Origin: Nannocystaceae bacterium
GTDB taxonomy: Bacteria; Myxococcota_A; Polyangia; Nannocystales; Nannocystaceae
Length of the DNA: 5,164 bases
Reading direction: 5' to 3'
Assembly: GCA_016763875.1 (NCBI GenBank)
Contig: JAESSZ010000045.1
Coordinates: forward strand, 1-5,164
This document shows, in pieces, positions 1 to 3,883 of the stretch. How positions within the stretch are numbered: position 1 is the stretch's first letter; every line of letters begins with the position of its first letter. Below the pieces are notes generated by a model. The model worked only from the letters and a program-made list of their open reading frames with translations, did no database searches and was not told where the DNA came from. A program made the translations under genes and the position numbers.

Positions 1-1098
1 GTTGGCACCTACGAAGCGATTGGTGGGCAGGGGCTCGCGGTCGTCGCCAATGGCATGACTCACGCCTTTCCCAAACCGATGGGGGGAGGCTCGGCGCAAT
101 GGAGCTTTCGCTGGACGGCACCCAATGCAATAGGGGCGGTTCGTTTCACCGTCTGGGGACTTGCGGGCAACGGAAACGGCAGCTCATCGGGCGATGACGC
201 GGTCGCTCTCCCGTTTGACTTCGTCTACGGCTGCGATCCGCAGGAGTTTTATCGCGACGCGGACGGTGACGGTTTCGGACGCACCAACAGCCCGCTCGTT
301 CATTGCCAGGGGACCGCACCGTTGGGATACGCGGCGGCGTCCGGGGACTGCGATGACAACGATCCCGATCAATACCCGGACGCTATCGAGTACTGCAATC
401 AGGTCGACGACGACTGCGACGGAGAGATCGACGAGAATGCGGTTCCACTGCAGCAATATCCAGACGCCGACGGTGACGGATATTACGGCCAGGCGGAGTA
501 CGAGTCGGGCGATACGTTTCTCGGTTGTGTACCGAGCGAGGGATGGGCGGCAGAGCCGGGCGACTGTCGCCCTGACGATCCGTTGATTCACCCTGGCATC
601 GAAGAGACGTGCAACGGATTCGACGACGACTGCGACAACGATGTCGACGAGTTCGTACGACCGCAGTGTGGCGAAGGCTGGTGTCGCCGCGAGTCGATCG
701 GGTGCGACGGCGACAACTGCACGCCGGGCGAGCCCCGCGAAGAGACATGCAACTTCTTCGACGATGACTGCGATGGCATCGTCGACAACGATGTTGTGTG
801 CCCGGCGGGCGAGAGCTGCCAAGCGGGCGAGTGTCGAGCACTGGGTGAGGGCGGCGAGGACGGGACCGCAGACGGCGGCGTCGGGGATGCTGCAGGCTCT
901 GGGGGTACCAACCCAGGTGGCGATACGGCCGGCGGTACCGGTGGTGGCACTGCCGGCAGTGCGGGCGCGGATGGCAGTGATGGGGACGGCGGTGGGTGCA
1001 CGTGTCCCGCCCCGCGCGGTGGTGCAACCCCGGTACCGCTGCTGCTACTGGCGTTGCTCGGCCTCGTGCGGCGTCAGTCGGAGCGCGAGGAGACGTAG
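1..1098 (+). CDS. MYXO-CTERM-anchored surface protein with choice-of-anchor V-like domain and MopE-like repeats (5' partial)
   Basis: The frame is open from the first base, so the true start lies outside the window and the Met at base 55 is very unlikely to be it. 365 codons are visible. Residues 1-78 match the end of the choice-of-anchor V domain: a THxFPKP-like segment, WSFRWTAP, then AGNGNGSSSGDD. Residues 83-263 hold MopE-like putative metal-binding repeats: two complete DxDxDG acidic loops and three CNxxDDDCD cores. Residues 281-332 are a Gly/Ala/Asp-rich linker with little expected fold. The tail has the MYXO-CTERM layout: a CTC cysteine pair (333 and 335), a Leu-rich membrane segment, then Arg-Arg (357-358) and a short polar end. 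Known family behaviour suggests export and retention at the cell surface, and the acidic loops suggest calcium or other metal binding. No enzymatic domain is visible, though one could lie upstream. The stop overlaps the end of the convergent lipoprotein gene. Confidence 0.9.
   Translation, partial: VGTYEAIGGQGLAVVANGMTHAFPKPMGGGSAQWSFRWTAPNAIGAVRFTVWGLAGNGNGSSSGDDAVALPFDFVYGCDPQEFYRDADGDGFGRTNSPLVHCQGTAPLGYAAASGDCDDNDPDQYPDAIEYCNQVDDDCDGEIDENAVPLQQYPDADGDGYYGQAEYESGDTFLGCVPSEGWAAEPGDCRPDDPLIHPGIEETCNGFDDDCDNDVDEFVRPQCGEGWCRRESIGCDGDNCTPGEPREETCNFFDDDCDGIVDNDVVCPAGESCQAGECRALGEGGEDGTADGGVGDAAGSGGTNPGGDTAGGTGGGTAGSAGADGSDGDGGGCTCPAPRGGATPVPLLLLALLGLVRRQSEREET
247..795 (+). repeat. Three MopE-like metal-binding protein repeats, the third degenerate
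   Basis: These are protein-level repeats inside the first gene. Unit 1 (bases 247-438) and unit 2 (454-651) each begin with an acidic DxDxDG loop (Asp 86/88/90 and 155/157/159) and end with a CNxxDDDCDxxxDE core. Unit 3 (about 661-795) keeps the core (residues 246-263, CNFFDDDCDGIVDN) but has lost the acidic loop, carrying extra Cys residues there instead. The pattern matches the putative metal-binding motif family named after the copper-binding protein MopE. DNA similarity between units is confined to the Asp/Cys core, so these are old duplications rather than a recent tandem array. Confidence 0.85.
947..962. repeat. 16-bp perfect palindrome inside the Gly-rich linker
   Basis: The sequence GCACTGCCGGCAGTGC is its own reverse complement. 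It falls in the low-complexity Gly/Ala linker of gene 1, where GGC/GCC/GGT codon runs make chance palindromes more likely. It lies about 110 bp downstream of the stop of the convergent lipoprotein gene on the minus strand, so it could help end that transcript, but no T-run follows it on either strand. Confidence 0.5.
997..1074 (+). other. MYXO-CTERM C-terminal sorting signal (coding segment)
   Basis: This segment encodes a CTC cysteine motif, a short polar stretch, a hydrophobic run rich in Leu (PLLLLALLGLV) and an Arg-Arg pair. That order is the MYXO-CTERM signature of myxobacterial surface proteins, which are thought to be processed at the Cys region and anchored. A Gly-rich spacer precedes it, as is usual. 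A plain C-terminal membrane anchor is the alternative, but the Cys pair and Arg pair together favour the sorting signal. Confidence 0.85.
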
Positions 1099-2306
1099 AG
1101 GTTCCACGTCACCAGGGTACCCGCTGGCGAACTGACGTTTTCGACGTGCAGGGTCCACGTGCCGTTGACGTTGTCGTCGCGTGAAATCCCGTCGAGGGCC
1201 AGCAACTCTGTCGGCATTGCTGCACCGCCCGCAGCTGGACCGTCCCACAAGTGCGACTCGGTCCCCTGCGGATCACTCAGCACGAGCCTCAACCCGGCAG
1301 GGTCGGCGCCCTCGAGGTCGACGGTGACGATGATGTCTTCGGGGACCGATGCGAGACCGGCGACGGGCACGGTGAATGTTGCGGACGAAGCCGGTGGCGG
1401 TAGCGCTGCGTTGGGCGCCTGGCCGTAGTTGTCGGCCATCCACGCGGGGCGACACTCGCCAACTCCAAACACGGTGAAGCCTGAGCAAACCAGATCGTCG
1501 CCACAGTCACCGAGTGCGGTGCACGATTCACCCTGGCCGGGGATGTCCTGCGAGATGAGGCAGCGGGAAAATCCGTCGTCGTCGGGTTTGCCCACGCACA
1601 TCAAGATTCCCTCGCACTCGTCGCTGGTGAGGCAGGCAATGGGTTCTTCGGTGACGCCGCCCTCTTCGCGTGCGGCGAGCATCGCCGACTGCCCTACGTA
1701 GTACAGGCCCGACAACTGCTGCACCGAAGCGAGTGGGCGCGCGGCCACGATGCTGTCTACGGCGCGTCGGTCGAGTTGGACGTCGAGCGCGTCGGCCGAG
1801 GACCCGTTGACCCACTGCAACGCGCCACTGGCTTCGTCGACGGTGAACGCGACGTTGTCCCACACACCCAGAAGCTCACCACCCTCGGGGACGTAGTCGT
1901 TGGCGGTCGCGTAGTCGAGCAGGCGCGACAAGGCTGAGCCCCCGACGAAATACAGGGCGTCGAGTTCGGCAATCGTTCGGAAGATGCGGTCGTCGTGCGT
2001 GCCACCGGTGTACTCGCCGTCTTCGCCCGCGCGGTACTCGGTGATGCTGCGCGCGGCCCGACTATCGAGGCGAGCGTCATCGTCCAGCACCTGCACGGTG
2101 GTGTCCGAGTCGTTAAGCAACGCCATCACGCCAATCGCTTGCGGTGTGCCGTCGACGAGCACGTCGAACACCCCGTCGGCTTTGCCACCCGCAGCCTCGG
2201 TGGGCTCAGCCTCGGGCTCGCTCACCGGGGATGCGTCGCACGCGCCGAGCACGGTTCCGACAGTGATTCCGTACAGGAGAGAGGTCCACGCGCTCAGCTT
2301 CGACAT
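1074..2306 (-). CDS. Lipoprotein with two helix-hairpin-helix-like segments, a Cys-rich segment and a C-terminal P-domain
   Basis: The chosen ATG gives 410 residues and a good lipoprotein signal (MSKLSAWTSLLYG..., lipobox LGAC, Cys23). Longer starts exist in frame (ATG at 2336, GTG at 2414) but would put non-signal sequence in front. After an acidic linker ending in GGKADG, residues about 51-133 resemble the ComEA-type helix-hairpin-helix pattern (LLNDSD, LD, RAARSITEYR, ELDALYFVG), and about 162-213 form a shorter second copy (VNGSSADALDVQLDRRAVDSI, QLSGLYYVG). Residues 225-286 are Cys-rich with spaced CxxxxxC-type pairs. Residues about 296-406 match a proprotein-convertase P-domain (LRLVLSDPQGT, NGTWTLHVEN, TWNLYV). 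No protease catalytic domain is present, so the P-domain probably acts in binding or folding. The product is probably an envelope lipoprotein; Asp24 follows the lipidated Cys. The exact role is unknown. The last 25 bp overlap the end of the opposing gene. Confidence 0.9.
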   Translation of the reverse strand: MSKLSAWTSLLYGITVGTVLGACDASPVSEPEAEPTEAAGGKADGVFDVLVDGTPQAIGVMALLNDSDTTVQVLDDDARLDSRAARSITEYRAGEDGEYTGGTHDDRIFRTIAELDALYFVGGSALSRLLDYATANDYVPEGGELLGVWDNVAFTVDEASGALQWVNGSSADALDVQLDRRAVDSIVAARPLASVQQLSGLYYVGQSAMLAAREEGGVTEEPIACLTSDECEGILMCVGKPDDDGFSRCLISQDIPGQGESCTALGDCGDDLVCSGFTVFGVGECRPAWMADNYGQAPNAALPPPASSATFTVPVAGLASVPEDIIVTVDLEGADPAGLRLVLSDPQGTESHLWDGPAAGGAAMPTELLALDGISRDDNVNGTWTLHVENVSSPAGTLVTWNLYVSSRSD

Positions 2307-2376
2307 ACAGCCCGGTGTATCCAAATGGCGTGCCATGTAGGCAACGTGTCGAATCACGTAGTTAGAGGCGCCTGGA

Positions 2377-2415
2377 GGTGGCTGTGGCCCGCCGATGGCC
2401 ACAACCCTAGCCACC
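2377..2415. repeat. Composite inverted repeat in the divergent promoter region
   Basis: Outer arms GGTGGCT (2377-2383) and AGCCACC (2409-2415) are perfect reverse complements. They enclose inner arms TGGCC (2385-2389) and GGCCA (2397-2401) with a 7-nt centre. The gaps between outer and inner arms are unequal (1 and 7 nt). In DNA this could be a nested operator; in RNA it would be a bulged hairpin in the leader of whichever gene is transcribed through it. It lies about midway between the two divergent start codons, nearer the plus-strand gene. Confidence 0.6.
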
Positions 2416-2444
2416 GTCAGGAGGCCAGAGCAAAGAGAAGGACG

Positions 2445-2450
2445 GTAGGG
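2445..2450 (+). promoter_or_regulatory. Weak ribosome binding site candidate for the deacylase gene
   Basis: GTAGGG ends 7 nt before the ATG at 2458. A more purine-rich run, GAGAAGGA (2435-2442), is 15 nt away, which is too far for ideal spacing. Either could support initiation; neither is a strong Shine-Dalgarno sequence. Confidence 0.35.
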
Positions 2451-2457
2451 TTTCCCA

Positions 2458-3135
2458 ATGCCGCTGCCCGCAGGCGTTCACTGGTTCTCACCAACGCTGC
2501 CCATCCACGTGTTCAAGGCGCGAGCCGAGGGCCCGACCGCGGTCGTTCAGGCTGGAATCCACGGCGACGAAGTTGCGGGCGTGCATGCGTTGGAGGAGCT
2601 ACTCGAGGAGGAGGTTCGACCCTCCCACGGCACACTCATCGTGGTTCCTGTCATGAACCCACCCGCGTATCGAGCCCGGCTTCGGATGCCGATCGGAGGA
2701 CTCGACCTCAATCGCTGCTTTCCCGGCGATGCCGATGCGCCTGAGCGGGAGCTCCGCCTGGCGCGTCGATTCATGGACCTGATGTTGGACGAACGTCCGG
2801 TCCTGTGTCTGACGCTTCACGAGAGCAAGAAGCGTTTTCGGCCCGACATCGTGCCGTCGTTTGGTCAGACGCTGGTGTATGGCGTTGAGCCGCGGCCACC
2901 GGTTGTCGACCGAGTCCTGTCGCGACTCAACGAGCGCTTTACTGAAGACGAGGAATCGTTCGATCCGCTCCACTACCCGGTCTCGACCTCGTCGACCGAG
3001 GTCACCGTTCAAGCCGTGGGTTGTGTTGGTCTGTGCTTCGAGACGTGGATGGGCTTCGACGAGGGGCGTCGCATCAAGATGCACAAGGCCGTGGTCGAGC
3101 TGCTGCTCGACGATGTCGGCGTTCGCAAACTCTAG
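2458..3135 (+). CDS. Short succinylglutamate desuccinylase/aspartoacylase-family zinc hydrolase
   Basis: The 225-residue product has the core signature of the M14-like AstE/ASPA family, zinc enzymes that cleave N-acyl amino acids or related amides. GIHGDE supplies two zinc ligands (His35, Glu38), DLNRCFPG (83-90) supplies the Asn-Arg substrate-binding pair, LTLHE (His121) the third zinc ligand, and CFETW the likely catalytic Glu195. There is no signal peptide or membrane segment, so it is probably cytoplasmic. It is much shorter than AstE or aspartoacylase (above 300 residues) and appears to lack their C-terminal beta-rich domain, so the substrate cannot be named. The arginine-succinyltransferase genes that accompany true astE are absent nearby, so I do not assign that symbol. 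It stands alone, divergent from the gene to its left and convergent, with a 10-bp gap, with the gene to its right. Confidence 0.9.
   Translation: MPLPAGVHWFSPTLPIHVFKARAEGPTAVVQAGIHGDEVAGVHALEELLEEEVRPSHGTLIVVPVMNPPAYRARLRMPIGGLDLNRCFPGDADAPERELRLARRFMDLMLDERPVLCLTLHESKKRFRPDIVPSFGQTLVYGVEPRPPVVDRVLSRLNERFTEDEESFDPLHYPVSTSSTEVTVQAVGCVGLCFETWMGFDEGRRIKMHKAVVELLLDDVGVRKL
3094..3111. repeat. Perfect 7-bp stem, 4-nt loop inverted repeat at the 3' end of the deacylase gene
   Basis: GTCGAGC-TGCT-GCTCGAC lies in the coding sequence 22 nt before the stop codon. It is also about 35 bp past the stop of the convergent lipoprotein gene on the other strand. It could form a hairpin in either transcript and might slow or end minus-strand transcription, but neither strand shows the T-run of an intrinsic terminator. 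The codons spell VELLLD, which fits the C-terminal helix, so it may be coincidental. Confidence 0.3.
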
Positions 3136-3145
3136 ACACGCGCAC

Positions 3146-3772
3146 CTACTTGATCCGTCGACCCCGCATGATGCGACGAGATCGGTGGTGCTGCGTCCAG
3201 GCTCTACGCTTGACCTTGAGACGCGCCTTCGTAGAACCGTCGACCGCTTCGTATAGGGTCTCTCCCAAGGTGACCCAGCGCCCGTTGCCGTCGTCGCTGG
3301 TCCGCAGTCGATAGTAGGTCGACGGCATTTTCACGCCGCCGAAACTAGCCGGAGCGCGGTCTTTTCCCACGTCGTCCTCGCCCCGTTGGACGAGGTCGAA
3401 GATAAGCTGTGTTCCTTTTTCAAAGCTCACAGCGACCCAGTCGGGTCCCCAGCCCACGGCGATGCCCGGGGTACCTCGACGGATGACAACCCGGTGGACC
3501 GACCGGCCTCGGCGTACGACGACTCGACCGTTCTCGATCCCCCGTTGGTCTGAGGTCACCTCGCGTTCCAGAGTGATTCGGCCCGAGACGAAATACTGGA
3601 GCTCGCTCGGTGCGCGGCCCGGCACGGCCAAGTCCGCCTCGCCTGCGTCATCTGACGGTACAACGCCCAACTCGAAGCCCTCGCGCAGCGGCTGGGTAAA
3701 CCAAATGCGCCGGGCGCATCCCGAAGACGCGACCATCACGAGGAGCAATGCGATCGACCGCAAGCGGAACAT
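3146..3772 (-). CDS. Lipoprotein of unknown function with a highly basic C-terminus
   Basis: The chosen ATG gives 208 residues beginning with a short lipoprotein signal (MFRLRSIALLLVMV, lipobox SSGC, Cys19, followed by Ala). A start further upstream (base 3838) would add 22 residues that do not look like a signal. After the Cys, the segment IWFTQPLREGFELG and then LQYFVSGRITLERE (58-71) resembles, from memory, a conserved family of small uncharacterised envelope proteins. A central region (84-126) of alternating hydrophobic and Arg-rich strands with TPGIAV and WVAVSFEKG suggests a beta-rich fold. The last 27 residues carry 13 Lys/Arg. An outer-membrane lipoprotein facing the periplasm is likely. 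No catalytic motif is visible, so no function is assigned. Its end faces the deacylase gene with 10 bp between stops, and its start is divergent from the FGE-fold lipoprotein gene. Confidence 0.82.
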   Translation of the reverse strand: MFRLRSIALLLVMVASSGCARRIWFTQPLREGFELGVVPSDDAGEADLAVPGRAPSELQYFVSGRITLEREVTSDQRGIENGRVVVRRGRSVHRVVIRRGTPGIAVGWGPDWVAVSFEKGTQLIFDLVQRGEDDVGKDRAPASFGGVKMPSTYYRLRTSDDGNGRWVTLGETLYEAVDGSTKARLKVKRRAWTQHHRSRRIMRGRRIK

Positions 3773-3877
3773 GCAATGACCGTGCACCCGCGCTTGCTTG
3801 GCGACAAGTGCTGCGGCGCATACTGTGATCGGCGTCAAGGATCCGATTGGGGGTAGCTGCTACCTTGCATCCACAAG
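3773..3877. promoter_or_regulatory. Divergent intergenic region between two lipoprotein genes
   Basis: These 105 bp must carry promoters for both flanking lipoprotein genes. For the plus strand, TTGGCG (3798-3803) and TACTGT (3821-3826) are 17 bp apart and could form a weak sigma-70-type promoter, with only 4 of 6 and 3 of 6 matches to consensus. No good Shine-Dalgarno sequence precedes either start. The right end holds two adjacent inverted repeats, listed separately. Confidence 0.4.
3852..3864. repeat. 13-bp dyad (GGTAGC-T-GCTACC) just upstream of the FGE-fold lipoprotein gene
   Basis: The 6-bp arms are perfect reverse complements around a single T. The dyad ends 13 nt before the ATG at 3878, about where a ribosome binding site or promoter-proximal operator would sit. 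It resembles a small operator for a dimeric regulator. As RNA it could form only a short 5-bp stem with a 3-nt loop. Confidence 0.5.
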
Positions 3878-3883
3878 ATGCGA
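3865..3883 (+). promoter_or_regulatory. Possible start-codon-sequestering hairpin
   Basis: TTGCATC (3865-3871) can pair with GATGCGA (3877-3883) across a CACAA loop. This makes a 7-bp RNA stem with one U-G wobble that contains the ATG at 3878-3880. The perfect part is GCATC/GATGC. With no evident Shine-Dalgarno sequence, such a stem could limit initiation, although a stem this short may be only marginally stable. Confidence 0.35.

Larger units (their letters stand above)
2307..2457. promoter_or_regulatory. Divergent intergenic region between the P-domain lipoprotein gene and the deacylase gene
   Basis: These 151 bp separate two divergently transcribed genes and must hold both promoters unless one start lies further upstream. 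I found no convincing paired -35/-10 hexamers on either strand. The region contains an 8-bp palindrome, AGGCGCCT (2366-2373), and a larger composite inverted repeat (2377-2415). Two more in-frame starts for the minus-strand gene lie here but are less likely than the one chosen. Confidence 0.5.

Noticed and set aside
247..795. Tandem repeats as a possible CRISPR or satellite array
   Set aside because: The repeats are unequal in spacing, conserved mainly as protein motifs, and lie in frame within a gene.
184..1027. Long minus-strand open frames opposite the MopE-repeat gene
   Set aside because: They encode Arg/Val- or Pro/Ser-biased sequence with no domain. They arise because the repeated Asp and Cys codons read without stops on the other strand.
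903..1121. GGTACC occurring four times within about 220 bp
   Set aside because: Three copies fall in Gly/Pro/Thr-rich coding sequence and one in the end of the next gene; codon bias explains them and no regular spacing is seen.
2307..2414. Extending the P-domain lipoprotein to the GTG at 2414
   Set aside because: It would place 36 residues without signal-peptide character ahead of a good lipoprotein signal, and would run through the inverted repeat.
2604..2616. Strong Shine-Dalgarno-like GAGGAGGAGG inside the deacylase gene
   Set aside because: It encodes a Glu run and no well-spaced start codon follows; the upstream HGDE zinc motif shows that the gene starts before it.
1995..2744. Plus-strand open frame of 249 codons crossing the divergent promoter region
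   Set aside because: It overlaps two well-supported genes in other frames, has no domain or signal, and its composition is typical of out-of-frame high-GC DNA.
3773..3838. Extending the basic-tailed lipoprotein to the start at 3838
   Set aside because: The internal ATG at 3772 gives a textbook short lipoprotein signal with Cys19; the extra 22 residues would disrupt it.
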